Source: Ophioderma brevispina
Lineage: Eukaryota; Echinodermata; Ophiuroidea; Amphilepidida; Ophiodermatidae
Assembly (NCBI GenBank): GCA_023653785.1
Contig: JAMKCH010088089.1
Coordinates: forward strand, 19,307 to 83,306
Length of the DNA stretch: 64,000 nt
Direction of reading: 5' to 3'
In this document: one piece after another, positions 24,901 to 39,900 of the stretch
Layout of the letters: each line of letters starts with the position of its first letter
Numbering within the stretch: the first letter of the stretch is position 1
Translations under genes and position numbers: made by a program
The notes under the pieces: generated by a model
What the model saw: the letters and a program-made list of their open reading frames with translations, nothing else
Told to the model about the DNA's origin: nothing
Database searches by the model: none

Positions 24901-27900
24901 CATCAGAAGAAGCTGTATGTGAAAGGGACGGTGCACTACAGGGGTTAAACATTGTTTTCAGTATTACCTACCACTATGTTACCCAGAGGGTGTATTGAGT
25001 CCAATCCATAATGCACCAGTTGGGACATTCCACCTCATGTAAGGTATGTATCTCACAAATTCCTTTTTAAGACTAAAAAACCCTGACTTTATCTTTATTT
25101 TAGACCACAAGGTGGGAGGTAAAATCAGGATATTTTGATGAAAAATCAAGCAATCAGATTTTTGGAACCCTAATTCACCCTCTGATTGGGAGAACTTCTA
25201 CCCTGGACCGGCATTTACCCTCGGAAACCAAAAAGGTTGTCTACACCTCTGATAACATACTTGTGAAACAAGGAATTAACTTCACTGCAGGATTACCATA
25301 ATGTGCAATGAAAGCACGCTGAAAGTACCAAACCCAAAAAATAATAAAAATGTTTTTCATTTTTAAAATTTGAGTAAAAAGATTTAACATAAACCCAAAA
25401 AAAGAATTAAGGGTTAAAATGGTTAAATAAGAATTACAGGTTAAACCACAAAAGAAAATGGCTTTCAAGACCTATAAAACACATTATTGTGTGGAGCTTC
25501 GACCACTGCATTGTTTTCAAACTTTGAATTTCTTTGAAAGCCTCAGGCTGCAGACTAAACAGGATCGGTGGGAAATAAAATTGACAAATTTTGCAAGTGT
25601 GCAAACTGTATCAGACTGGATAGATTTAATAGTGTCCCATATAGGATACAGTGATACAAAAAGAAACACAATATATTAGGGATGTGGCAATGTTGGATGG
25701 CACTGCGTGCCAATTAATTTGTGGTCAATTACGGTTTGGTCGCTACTGACTGCCACTGCCAAAGTGCTGTGTGTGAAGGTGGCTTGAAAAGTCAGCCACC
25801 TTGTGATAAGTGGTGACGACCCAATCTGACAGGGATAGGAGTGAATCAGAGGGTGTTAGAAACCAATCCCACAATGCTTGCAAAGTGCCTATACTGTATG
25901 TAATAAACACATGTCAGTACTTAGGGGAAAAAGAAGAGAAGATACCAGTAGCTTCCCACAATGCATTGCCTTCCATTGGAAGTTTTTGTACAGGTTGCCA
26001 TGTGGATCACTAGAGATGAAACGCTCTTAAATGCAAGTTTGTGCTCAGTACTGTTAATTAGCTATGTTTCATCACTACAATCCAAATTCAGTACCTGGAC
26101 AAAAACCTCCAGGAAGCAATGATTTGTGGAAGCTATTGAACTCTTCTCTTGGGAAAAAGTTCCCAGAAGTTAAGAATCCACAAGAAATTTTCATGATCAT
26201 GCCTAAAAAATTATCGAGTCTAATGTTTGGGGCTAAAATGAGTGTAAAAGTCAGGTGTTGTTGTTTAAGAAAAGGATTTTTGTGTGATCAAATGACCTGA
26301 TTGAGTGTGTTGGTTAATTCCCAAAACTGGTGCATTGTGGGATTGAATCCAATCACCTCTGGGAGTGAATGAAATGGAGAGGTAACTGAGCCTAGGGACT
26401 TCTGCTGGGGAGGGGCATAGAACATTTCCTGCAATTTTTCAATCCTTGACATTGATTGGGAACATGTCTTCCGACTCTATGAAGCTAGCCAGCAGTTGAT
26501 TTGGGCCAGTGTTGGCAACAAAACATTAAAAACTGATTTATTATTATTATGTTCAGATTAGTTAGTTGGTGGTGGTTGGTTAGTTATTTTATTGATATTA
26601 TTGATATAATTTGTTTATTGATAAATTTGTTTAAATTAGTATAGTGATTTAGGATTTATAGTATTTATAAAATTAAGTCATTAATTGCATTCGACAGTGC
26701 TCCAGTCAGAGCCCAGATGTAAAATGCAGTCAATTTAAGGGATATCTCCAGAAGGCAGGAAAGATTTATGGGAAGATATGGAGAAATCTGATTTCAGATG
26801 TAGGAGGAAACAAAAGTTCTTGGAGAAAACCTGCAAAGACTGGTGTGGATTGGTAACCAACTTCACGTACGATACTGGCTCAACTGTGTGTCAAACCCAG
26901 TCTGCATTGGTAAAAGGGGATCAAAACTGCTCCCCTGCCCCCTCAGCACTTTTCACATTATACAGCATGGCCCAAAATAAATGCAATCCTCTAAGTTGGT
27001 GCTATAATTTCAAAATTATTTTAAAATTTTGAAATTTGGGTTATATTCATAAAGCTTAACCCTTTCTCCACATACTGTTCAAATTTCATCTGATTACATA
27101 AGTACACCAAAATTTAAGTTGTCCCAAGTTCGACTAATTATTACACAATCAAAGCATGCTTAAGTACAAGATGCTTGTTTTATCTTTCTTCTCCAGTCCC
27201 TTTCTTTATCCTTACCTCTTTATTTTGGTTCAATTAACTCGGCATAACATTGTCAACTAAATATTAAACATTTAAAGACAACCTATCTTTGACAAGTTAG
27301 GAAAATGTTCTTTGTTCACAATGACATCTGTTGTAGCATTTGATGTAACTCAAGTTTGATTTTCAGTGATTACTTTTTGGTTGTTGTTGTTGTTGTTTTA
27401 AATCAAAATAATCCATACCGGAACTAGGAAGTTGTCAACAACCATTAATTCCATTTCCATTCATTGGTATTTAATCCCTCCAGTGCAATTTACAATATTC
27501 ACTCGGATTTATCAGACACACCATTGTTAAAACAGTTAAGTGCAGCCAAGTTGCTACATGTAGGTTACTATTCTAGATATGAGTGTAGGAGGAAAACAAT
27601 GTAGGCCTTACAGACAATAAAAGACCATGGATAAAACAACACCGACAACTATTCTAGTAATTTATTTTGAAAAACAACACAGGATTAGTACCGGGAGATT
27701 TTAGTATTTGAAGGACATTAAATTCAACTTGTCAAAGCGGTGAACCTGCTTCAACGATCTTAGGAAAGCTTGGAATGGGATAATTTGAGGTAGGGTTGCA
27801 TAATTTCTAATAGCCTTTGTTTTCAAAACCAGTGAACCGTATCAGACAAAAATCGGACAGGTTATATGAAAATATGTTGCCATTTAGAATCTGTTACAAA

Positions 27901-30900
27901 ATTGGAATAATTCGCAGTAATTTTGAAATTAAAGCACCATCTGCAAGGATTGCATTTATTTGGGACACTCTGTAATAATGCACATATACTTTTAACAAAT
28001 GAGCTGAAGTGCATCATAACAATTCTAGCACTTATTTTCATTAAAATCTGGTGCAATTCTTTGCCATTTGGATAAAATTAACAGTACTTCTTTGGCTAGA
28101 AGTTTGGAGTAAGGATTCACACCAGTAAATAACATGAGAAACAGGTAAGTCCAGCCCCCACTGCAAACGAGGTGTTTTTTTTTGGTGACCCTCGCCTAAG
28201 TATACCCTAAAAACTGAGAGAAATTGCGAGACCTGGGTTGCAAATCATGGTTGCTATCAATATCAAGTATAAAATCTGTAGGAATATCAAAAAAAGGTTG
28301 TCATTGATATGTTATTTTGATCCGACAAACCAATTTTAACCGTATTCTTACAGGGAACACCTGACTGAAAAAGTGCTCTGACCTCCAGGGTCCACGGTGC
28401 ATGCTAGTCTTCACGGTCCAGTTGCTCGAAAATTTTGTGGATATCTACCCTAATTTCATGATTGATTGGGTAGGAGATATGATGATCTTCAAGCAGAATG
28501 TTAGCTTTAAGGTCTGAGATGTTTCATTGAGGAGAAAATGACGTTTTCATCTCGCCCATTTTGTACAGGAACGAATGGGACCAGTATTTAGTGGTGTGAA
28601 ACCGTAATGTCATCACCTTTGCTCAGCTTTTTACATGAATATCGCGTACACCGACTTTTTTTGTAATTACTGTGATGCGCGTGTTTATAAATGCACAAAA
28701 GCTATGATGTTACTCCATACTGATTACTCTTCATACTTTTTGGTCAGCTGAAGAATAGATTTTAGCATGTTTATATGAGATTGTTTGTTTTGTATCTTTG
28801 TTAATAAAAAGCATCCTGGATTTGTATGCCAAAGGTAATTCCTGAAAGTACTTTTTTTGGTTATTTTCTGCAAAATGGCAGTTTGGGAAGTGTGGTTATA
28901 CACATTGTGAGAAAATATGGTGTGCCCATCTATCAATTGATACCTAAAAATGAAAAAAAGTAAAAATATTCAAAGTTAATGACCTGAAAAAACAAAGCTG
29001 TTAAAATTTGACCTTAGACTGAGTCCACTTAAAAATAATGCATACTGTTTTGGCGTTTCAAATAGCTGAAATTATACGCCTTTTTATCCATGACTGAATT
29101 GCCAGGGATTATTAAAGAAACCACCAGGTGGTTTTGAGATGATTACTGAACTAACCAATTAATTAGCTGTTAATTTCAAATCTTGGTTGTTAACTTGCAA
29201 CACGATTGGTAACTTGTAACAATAACAAATGATTCATAGATTAACAGACCTTTGCCTCTTTCACACACTCAGGACGATTGTCTACTTAACTTCATGACAG
29301 TCTATAAATGAGAAAAGTGTAAGTTTTTAAATTGTGGCATCATACAGATGATACGAAAATTGTTCACTAGACATTGCCAGTTGACATTTTATCTAGTACA
29401 CTAATAAAATGCCCATTCAAAATGGCAGGATATCTTGTCAGAGCAGCACTTAATAAAATTCCAATCAAAATTGTCAAAGGTCAAATTCTCATGGCATTAC
29501 AAGGTAAAAAAAATAGAGTCTTGTTTAATTTGCCAGTACACATATTTTCAACATTTTTTTTTGTTTTGTGTTCAGACGTTTCAGAATTTCTATTTGAACC
29601 TTGAAAGTTTGTTAAAGAGGCATTTGATCCACATCATCGTCCCCCGAACTAGGCGAAGTTATCTCAAAGAAGTTGAGATATCAAGTATAGCATGTGTGCC
29701 GAATCGTACATGCAAATTCAATCTGCTCTTGAAGAAACGCGTAATTGTGGGCCGCCAGCTATAGCTGGCAGGACCACTTAGCAATCCGTTGTGCGTGTGT
29801 ATGTGTGGATGTGTGTGTGTATGTGTGTGTCACAAATTAATTTTTTTTTAAATTGACCTCAATTGAAAAGTTTAACTTAAATTGGAACCAAACTTCTGTC
29901 ATAGGTGCACAATGGGATCCCTCATATGTTGATGAGGTCAAAGGTCATGTTGAAAGGTCAAAGGTCATGTGAGGCCAAGTTGAAAAATGGGCTTAAAATG
30001 TAAAATTGATTTAAATTGAAAACTTGAAGTTCAATTGGAACCAAACTTTTGTCATAGGTGCACCATGCGATCCCTCATATGTTGATGAGATCAAAGGTCA
30101 TGTGCCAGGGTCAAAGGTCATGGGGCGGCCCACAGCTTATATTCTTTGAATATAGCGAGGGCGAAAGCCGAGAACCGTGAAATTCTAGTTTTGTATTTTG
30201 TGTCCGTAAGTGAACAGAAATTACAACACAGTGGCCTATAGGGTAGCGTATACACACATTTGCACATCATCAAAACACATTGTTCAAAGCAACTGAAATT
30301 TTGGAAATAACCATTTCTTGGGATATTTAGTGAACCATAAACCAACAAAAATGAGGTGCTAGGATCATGAAATATACCTTTAAAATGAGTTTTATAGGCA
30401 TTCCTAAAATGTTAATGGATCTAATAGCTTCTTGGGACAACACTTTTTTTTAAATGGGTCCTCACAAAGAGAAATATCCCCTAAAGGTTAAAAAATCAGC
30501 ATGAGACAATTTCTTATTGCACACATGCATTGAACACATGCGTTCACGCACACACACGCACACGTAAACACACACATGCACGAACATGTTCTTGTGCAAA
30601 CCTTCATAGGAAATCATAATTCATAAATGCTAATAATCAAAAGGATTACTCTTTGCATAGAGTAAGATCTCACTATTATACATGTATATCCTTTAAGCTC
30701 ATTTTCTATTGGCTGTAATATGCTGTTACTTCACAACAGGGTTTTCCAGTTATGACAGTCTAAGGTTATAGACAAAGGATGACCCAATACCAAACATATG
30801 AAGGCTCATTTGGGTGCATTTTCCTTGCCATCACAGTGAATACGTCATTAGTCTAGTAACCAGTTCATGCTTGGTTAGTATTCCTTTCAACAAGTCATTG

Positions 30901-33900
30901 AGTTTGTATTATGATCATTTTGTTCGTGGTTCAAAATCCAGTTAGCGTTAGCAGTTGATTTGGAAACAATTTTGACATCACACTGCATCAGCATATACTA
31001 ATCATGAATATTGTATGAATGAAAATTTGTGTGACATGTATTTTTGAGTGTCTGGTGAAGGTATCAATGTTTTCACAAAGTTATCATCTGTCATAGACTT
31101 TAAAGCACAGATATTAAAACATCTCCCTAATAATAATATTTGAAAAACAACTGACCAATATTTTAAAGTTGTTGCATTACCTAGTTATTTTGGAAGAACG
31201 CCTGGAAAAAGTGGGGAATTTGGGAATTTTGCTATTTGGATGGGAAATTTTGCAATCTTGGAGTGAAATTTGGATTGTATTCCTGGGAAATTTGGCATTT
31301 TTCCAGTCCTGTTTGGAAGAAAGGTGTCTTTAGATACAGATACTTTTTCATGCATTTCGTGATTCCAGCACCTTCCGTTTTATTCATTGTTCACTAGATA
31401 TTCTTGAGAAAAGCTTATTCACAAAATTTGAGTTGATTCTGATCTTGTGGTTTTGTATTATGAGCAATTGTTTGTATCCCACTGTCCCATAGGCCACTGT
31501 GCTGTAATGGACAGAAAATCCAAAATTGAATTTCTTACAGATACGACCAAATTTTACACGTAAGATTAGGTACACATGGATTACTAAGGCTAACGGTTCA
31601 GATGATATAAAAATCTCAACTTTTTTTAGGTTAGTCCGGGGGACGAGGTTGTGAATCACGAAATGCCTATTTTAAATGAGCACCACTTCAACATTTGTAT
31701 AACTTTCTCACTGGAATGGTTCTGTCTTCCAGTTGCTTAAACCCATAGCTATAGGTAGAACAAGTAGAATCTTGGTCAGTACAAGTTTAACTCTTCATTT
31801 TGATCAGTTTATCCCCCCCCCAAAGGTCTACCACCTTTCTTACAGTATCTCTGATTGGCTCATTACATGATATAGAATGATTGATATTAGAACCAATCAA
31901 AATAGACCTTTACATATCGGTACAAACCTTTAAGCTTTTCTTAGCATGTTTCTGATTGGCTAAATATATCATATAAGCCAATGTATAACCAATGGAATTG
32001 GGCAGACCCCAGGGGTTAATCTGTAATCTGCCTTCAGGCTCTTGCCAGATCAAGACAAATGAAACAAATCAAAACAAACAACCCTTCCTTTATGGGTAGA
32101 AACATTTCTTTGGGATGTGTGTTCTTATGGTCAGATTGTGTGTCACTGATCTCTACAATGGATTGGCTACAACACAGTAATTGTATATTAGATGAATGGA
32201 GCAACCGGCGGACATCTTGGTCTACCGAACACAAAAGCATTCCAGAGACGCCTGCTTAACAGAAGTTGTATCCCGGGTGCCAGTTTTAGAGACATGCCAT
32301 GTCATACGCGCACAACTTCAAATACAATGAGCTCACACTGAATTGGCTTGATTCTGTAGTATGTTATGTCGCTTATCCACATTTCAATGGGTAATGGAGA
32401 AAAACCATTTTTGTATAAAGACCGGCTCTAACCACCTGCTTGGACTTTTTTTGGAACATTAACAATAGGCCATCGGCCTCCAAATTACTAGCCCAGCAGG
32501 ATTGGTTTCAAATTTAGATAAAAGGTATTATGTATGATTTGGGAAACTGGTACTCTCTTCACGAGGAATTGAACCCAAGGCGATACCTTTATTTGGCTTA
32601 CGAAGAGTCTATAAGGAGCTGCTGGTGTGATAGATCAATATGTTAATCAAATTTATTCCAATTACTCCACAGTTATGAAAACAAAACATTGATATGAAGG
32701 AGTCGAGCAAAATGTCTATAGGGCCCAAAACACTCACCCTTGGAATACATTAAACGCACAAGAAACAGGGCATATAACTATCAAGAACCGCACATGGAAA
32801 GTGTTACACTTGTAACACTTGTAACACATTTCTTGTTAGACTAAAATCATAGTCCATACTCTGGTTCCACGTATTGCCTGGCGACTCTTTGCATATTGCA
32901 TGTTGTAAGGCGCCGTTAAGGGGGGTCAAGCTGGCCTAATAAATGCCGGTATGGTTATGGTCGTTACCTACCCAAAATAGAACAAGGCCCAAATCGACCC
33001 AAGGGACACCTAGCGTTGAATGAATTTGGAATTTGGCGGTGGGTGGTAGGGTAACGATGATTCACAGCGGCCAAACCCTATTTCTCCTACGGTCAGGCAA
33101 ATCATATGCACATTAAATAAAATATCTCTATCAATTATGTAATGATTTTAACGTTGTACATATCATTGAGGAAAATCAGGCCAAGTCCTGTTCATGTATT
33201 TGGCGAAAAATACACTTGCAATAAGCCAATCCCACTAACTAAAAACTATTGTGTTAGACATTACCTCTTTGTAGTGGAGTTACTGTTTGATATTAGACAT
33301 TCATTCAAGTTCCCTGATACACTCACAACTATTTCTATTGGTGAATGAAAATACAATTATAATTAATGTTTATTCTTCCTCGCGCGATCTGTTTTCCATG
33401 GGTCACCTGATCGGGAAGTGGCTGCCGCATAGCTTGTTATATGCCACACACTACCCACCACAAGGATGTGTAATATGCCATGATGTACCGATACGGCGGT
33501 GATTGAATGTGGAAAGTGAATGTGGGGTGATGAATGAAATGTTGTTTAAGGACCTCAGGGCCAGGACTTGGGACAGAAGGACCACCCCGTTATTTGACCG
33601 TTTGCCTTGCCACACCCTTTTGCCATATGATCACATGTTCAGCTTATCACGTACGTGGTTATATACATAACAGGCCTTCACGCCTATGCACGGTAATGAA
33701 TCAGTGCGATGCACTGGTTTTTCGGTTTGGGTTTTTGATTGTTTTTAAACTTCTTTAAAAAAATGATATAACATATTATTTAAACCTAAAATAGTGTTGA
33801 GAATTTCAACCGGCCGCAAAAATCTTTAACCCATACCTAGAATCAGGATCATCATAGCCATTAACCCACCTGTTGAACATTCACAATTTCAAAACACTTT

Positions 33901-36900
33901 CACTACCTAAGCAGAGCTCTCAGAAATTATCGAGAATTTGGGTTGGTACGCATACCGGAATAATTAGCCAGCTCAAACTGCATTTCCGGTTAGTAAGGCT
34001 CTACCAACGGAAACAGGGGGGAACAATTTTTGGACATTCAAGGATCAAGTAATTGATATACACCAAATGATGCTTATGTGTAGGCTGGATTGTTTATGTT
34101 TGGCTAGAGGGACCCTGACCACTCGCAGGAGGTCTGTCATAGCAATGCCCTAGTAACTTTACACTAGGTATAGGTAGTACAATAACATGATTTTGTCACA
34201 CAGGGAGTATGTACATCTTAAATTTCGAAAGTTTTCTCGTATGAATATAAAAAAGTATTCTTGTTCTTTTCCTTTGAATGCCACTTAATTTCATTTTATG
34301 AACTATTGTGTATGTGTACATTTGTGTGTGGGTGTTTGTGTTTGCCATGTGCTTGTGTGGTGAATTGGAAATTAATGTTAATGGGAACAAATGTGGTACA
34401 GAAAATTAAAAATGTTTCAAAATGTGGGTATGACAGCCAAAACAATAAATGACAGGTGGAGGGGGGGAGTTCGCGGGGGGGGGGCGTTAGTTCTAACATG
34501 GGGAGGAAGTATGGTTATGTTCCACTTATAAGTCCCTCATTTTCGTGCTCTTTTTTCAGTTCCAGTGACCCCCCATCTTAGGATCATTTCAGTTTCAGAG
34601 ACCTTACTTTTCATGTCCAAAAGCAACCTTCTACCAAATTTTCTCAAAACCCCTCAAAAAGTAGATGGAATTGAGGGAGCTAGATAGCAGCTATTTTGTT
34701 AATATTTTCTGCAACCTAGTTCGGAGGACCCCATTTTTTTGGGCCTCAATTCAGCCCCCCCCCCGGTACAGAGTTTATTATAGTCGATTCGTTTTGTACG
34801 TGTTGTCCCCCTGGAGTTTGCGAACCATTCAATTTCAGTCGGGAGAGGGAAAAATGAAAGAATTCAAATGCACGGTGCCACACCGGATTATTTGACCGGG
34901 TCATAAACCCCGTGGGCTAAACCAACCGGCACCACTGAACCGCATGATCGTTAACAAGCTTTGCCAAAAACGCGGACAAATATGGCACGCCATGGTGGAT
35001 AATGACAATGGGTTCACCATCGTTTATGGTGGTGGTTATATCCCATTGGATAGGTATTTGTGATGAAATGATTGGGACGCAAAAAATGTATTACAACAGG
35101 GGTTCACCTCTATGTTCGCTCTCGCGGGCCAGATTTGTCCGCGATTTGGGTTTAACGATCATATGGTCAGTATCCACAGAATTGAGTGAGCCCACCGGGC
35201 ATATAAACCCATCACTGCCACAAATAAACAATTTCATCATGTATGGTGGAAACGCCAAATAGTGTATTTCAGGCCTTGACATTCCTCACCAATAAAATGA
35301 TTAACAGAAGTCCCTGGCCTCATGAATTTGTCACCTCTGCAAAAATGGTGATGGGGGTCCCCCCACAATAACGATGAATCGCGTATAAGAAAAGCCAGAA
35401 AGCCAAAATTGAAAAAAAAAAGGATCCAAAAGTGTTGCATGAGATCCTGTACTGACAAAATTTTGTAAGTACTTTGGTTTTTGACAGGACTCAGTGAAAT
35501 ACTACTTGGTTTGACAGGGGGGAAAAGTTTTCCGATAGTAAAATGGTTGATTTGTGGTTTGAGTGGTTGGGGGCTTGACGGAAGGAAAATGGTCTATGTA
35601 ATGCAATTGAGCTTTATTATAACATAGGATCAGGTTTAAAATTGTACTCGGACCATTTCTGACCATGCTAATCAGGTCAACAGAGGATTTTGTAGTTTTC
35701 TTTCTACCATTTCTGGAAATTGAAAAAAATTGGGAAGATATCTTGTCAAATGGAAGAAATTCATTTTCTTCAAAGTTGGTATAAAGTTGAGGGGGGAAAA
35801 CAGCATGTAATGAAGTACTGTAAATAATTTCTGTACTAATCTCCCTGGCATGGGCCCATAAACAAGCCCTTCCAATCCTTCAATTGTCATCTATTATGGT
35901 TTTACTGTTTAATCCCGGATATACCACGTACCTTAAGCAATTAAATTGTGCAAAAATTAGGTTTTTTTAACCTCTATTAGTTAGTCTTGTAGCATTTTTC
36001 TGCCCCTGGTTGTTGCATACTGAAATCGCGTGGTGACAAAAAGGACAGTCGTATTCCATCATGGTTTCTGTGTGTTGATGGAGTGATGGTTGATGGGTGG
36101 GGGGTGGTATAGTAAGTATAAGTAAGGTAAATTGATGAATACAGGATCCAATGGGGGAGGTGATGGTTGGTGGAGCCAGTGGTTGATGGAAATAGTGGCG
36201 TCCAAGCAGGGATTCAAGTTGTTGCCGTAGTAGTAGGCACAGCATAATTTGGAGCCATTTACTGATTTTGTGTTGTTTTTCTTTTATTTAATGAGAGATT
36301 TGATGGAAGACAAAAACAGAGATGATAGAAGTCTTCAATTTTATAAGATATCCAAGTGATCCAAAATCAATATTTTTGTTTATAAACTATAATTGGAAAA
36401 TCAAGTATGATTTGCAAACTGTTGGGAATTGCCATTTAGCCAATTTGAGAAATTTCTGGGGGAGCCCTTTTAAATTTTTTTTTTAATTAAGGACAAAATT
36501 AAGTGGCATTTTTTGTAATTTTAGGTTTTTGGACTACTACTGGGAACAACAAACTTGATTTTTTTTGTTGGCTAACAATGAACAAATTTCACTGGCTATA
36601 GGCCTATATCCCAAACATCCTTTTCGAAAAACCACTACATACCCTGACGATCACCGCAAAAAAAGGTGGTGGTAGGTTAGCTAGGTATTTTCCTGGGTAG
36701 ATATAGGGGACAATTGTCCCCCAAAACAAAAGGCTGTCCGCTCGTTGATTTTTGAAAAGTGGAAAATGCAGTTAAAGGGACGTTAGGATATGGGAATTGT
36801 TCATTAATTGGTTTTGTTTCCCTCATTGCCACAACTCAACTGCCACACCTATGAGAGTTAGCCACAGATCCTTGATGCTCTCGTTTTAAGGGACGAACGA

Positions 36901-39900
36901 GGCCGGAGGCCGAGTGCTTCAACGCAAAAATAATGGTGTCGCCGGGTTCAATCGTCGTAAATAGAGTACCGTTCCCAAAATCATCATTTATTCTCATTCT
37001 TAAACAGCAATTTCATTTTAGGTCCTCTTTAACCAAATTCCGATTACCTTTAGCCATTGACAGCTTAAATACAACAGAAAAAGGACTGCCATCACCCAGT
37101 GAAAAACAATCGAACCAACCGTTGAACGCCAACGATCATACGCAACGCAGACGAACGTTGGAAGGTACGCGCGAAAGTAGCAAAAGTGGTATGACGCGAG
37201 CGCTTACCTAAAAATAACTTCAATAAGCAGCGCGTACTCTGGGGTTCAATTAAACGAATCAAACCCGGGCATCAGCCAATTAAATTGCTTATACTTTCAC
37301 AACTGTGTAGATCAAGTTATAGTAGAGATGAGTGTTTGTGTGCTATAAGTACTTTTTAAATTTTGTTTGGTGTAGTAATTTTTGGGGGGGGGAGGGAGGG
37401 TTTAATAAATTGCAGCCTGCATGATAGGGTCAAAATATAAGGCTTATTGATTTTGATATTTCTAGTAAAAAAATATCTTATAAAAACAATTGTTATTAAA
37501 TGTGCCATTTTTAAAAAAAGTATTTTAATAGAAACTGGAAAACGGATTCCATTACAGGTAAAATTGATCAGCAAATTAGGTGGTTTGCTGTTTAGTAATC
37601 AAATAAGGGGCGGAAAAAAAGACCCAGTGAAATAAATCTCACGGCAAAGGTTATCTAGCCAAAAAAACATTGGAATGCAGTCAAGTCTCTTGTAATGTAG
37701 ACAAGTATTGCAGAATACATAAGAATATCAGCCTATCTTTGTTGACATTTGAATTTATTTTTCCATGAGAACAAAGACAAAATATGATTCAATCGAGGCT
37801 ATTACACGTAAACATTCTATTTGTGCGAAAAATAAACCATTTTGACGGAGGTTGTCAAATTCCACCATCTCGCTTGCAATTTTCCGCCGTGCCTTTCTAT
37901 CATACCCATAGTATGAGACATGTTTTCATAGTATAAGCACTTTCAGTCAGTTTCTTGACAGATATGTAACAAATAACTGTTCGCGTTGATGACAGCTTTG
38001 CGCTCTGAGCATAGCTTCGGGAGCACTAGGTTGACACGTATGATTTCAAAACATCACGGGGATTAGGACCAAAAACAGAGCCGCACAAAATCCCCACATG
38101 CGCTATTGTGCTCACGAGCTTCAATTACATTAACGCCTTGTTGGGGCTACTCTCTTCCGCTGAGATGGGCAAGCCTCAGCGAGTTAATTCTTTATTTTCT
38201 TTCAATGGAGTAATAACAAACAAAAAAAGTCGTGACTTATCTCACATAACGACCAACAGCAGGTTGTCAAAAAGTGGATGTGTGTGTAAAGTTTTGTGAC
38301 ACACAGCCAAAAATGGGTTTGAGATGCAATTAATTGATTCTGACTTGAATGGGAGAAAAATTTTGGTTGCCGGTAACGCATGAGATGTTGTCGTTATTTT
38401 GATGGCATGGCTGAGTTTGCACTTAAAAAGATGATAGGGTAAACGTTTGTGATTTTTTAGGATTTGAGTTGGTAACATGACCAGAATCAGTAGGGTCTGG
38501 CTACTGCAGTGCATTAAATTTCTTTTGATATTGGGGGATAGAGTTGATTGAAATATATGAATCAAACAGGTTTTGCTGAAAAAGATGGGAGTAGTACATT
38601 TGCAAGCAAAGCGTGCCAAAAGTAGTCATTTAGTACCTAAAATTTAAATGTGATCCAAATTAGAACAAAATGTGTGTTGAAAACATGCACCAATTTTACC
38701 ATTTTTTTGTTAAAATTACTAAATATATGAAACGTTATTTTGTATAAAAAAAGTTGCACAGGCATCAAAATTGGGGGATGATCATATAGACCATCCTCCC
38801 CATCATCAAACTATGGGTATATGCACCCCACCCCCACCCCCCAGCGGAGTGAGCCTATGGAAAATGGGACAAATTTGCAAGATAAAATCTCAGTTATTGT
38901 TATTGTTAAATGTTTTTATTCATGCTTCAATGCAAATGGAAAAATCTTGTATGCATGGTGTTTTTCTTAATTCCTTCAATAGGATATTACAGGAGGTAGG
39001 TAGAGATTCCTCCAATGTGTCAATCATTGTAAGGATTTGTGTCATGTGAGGGATCTTGTCATTATTTGCAAACCACAGAGGGTGTTAAAACCAATCCCAT
39101 AATGCATTGCAGGCAGGCATATTATTGTACTGTACAAAAAAAGTGTCAGTTACTTAGGGATAAAGTTTTCAAGAATATTTAAAACCTCCAAACATTTCTT
39201 GACCATGTTAGTTAAAGACACTATCAAGTGATTTGCTAAATCAGAAATCGAAAAAATCATCAAAAATAAGGATTTTTGAATGTATTTGTAACAAGTAACT
39301 GGTATCTCTTCAATACCCTGCAAATGATCAGACCAGAAGCACCTAAATAAGGACAGAATCTGAGCTTGTAGTAATTACTGTCCGTTCGGACACTTACTAC
39401 AACACGTAAACTTGAATGGGAAAATCGTTAATTGGAAACACTGCCCGTTTTCTCCTTTTCTGTCAATTCTCAGTTGGAAAAGGTAAAATTATGAGATTCT
39501 ACAGACTATCTTTCACTTTGAAGGCTATTCCTGCAAAATTTCAAATATTTTCAAATCACTGATATAGTGTCTTTCTTTAGTACTAATGCTTTGTGGAATA
39601 AAAATGAGTTTGTAAAAGTCCAGGGTTTAATGTGTGGGATCCCATGATCTATGAGGCCAAAACTGATGCATTGTGGGAGGACTAAAACAACCGATATGAT
39701 TGGTTATTTATCGGGTTAATGATTGGTTATGATATAAGGTTATTATAAATGTAATACATTATCTAATTAGCAATGTGAGACACAAGCGAGAAAAGGCCTT
39801 AAAGGTGGGTGACCACAGATCACCACCCCAACCTTTACTCCAATACTCTATATTTTTCTCCTTTCCCAAGTGAAATTTTATGCCCCAGAAGAAATGTGTT

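Larger units (their letters stand above)
29612..30383 (+). mobile_element. TTAA-flanked element, family D, with nested insertion
   Basis: The ends are TTAAAGAGGCATTTGATCC and GGATCATGAAATATACCTTTAA. The interior word GTATTTTGTGTCCGTAAGTG then TTACAACACAGTGGCCTAT is shared with 49605-49917. A GGTCAAAGG element (29747-30133) is inserted inside. Confidence 0.75.

Noticed and set aside
27050..27900. Transposase inside the mariner-like element
   Set aside because: No open frame or DDE-type motif could be read in either strand.
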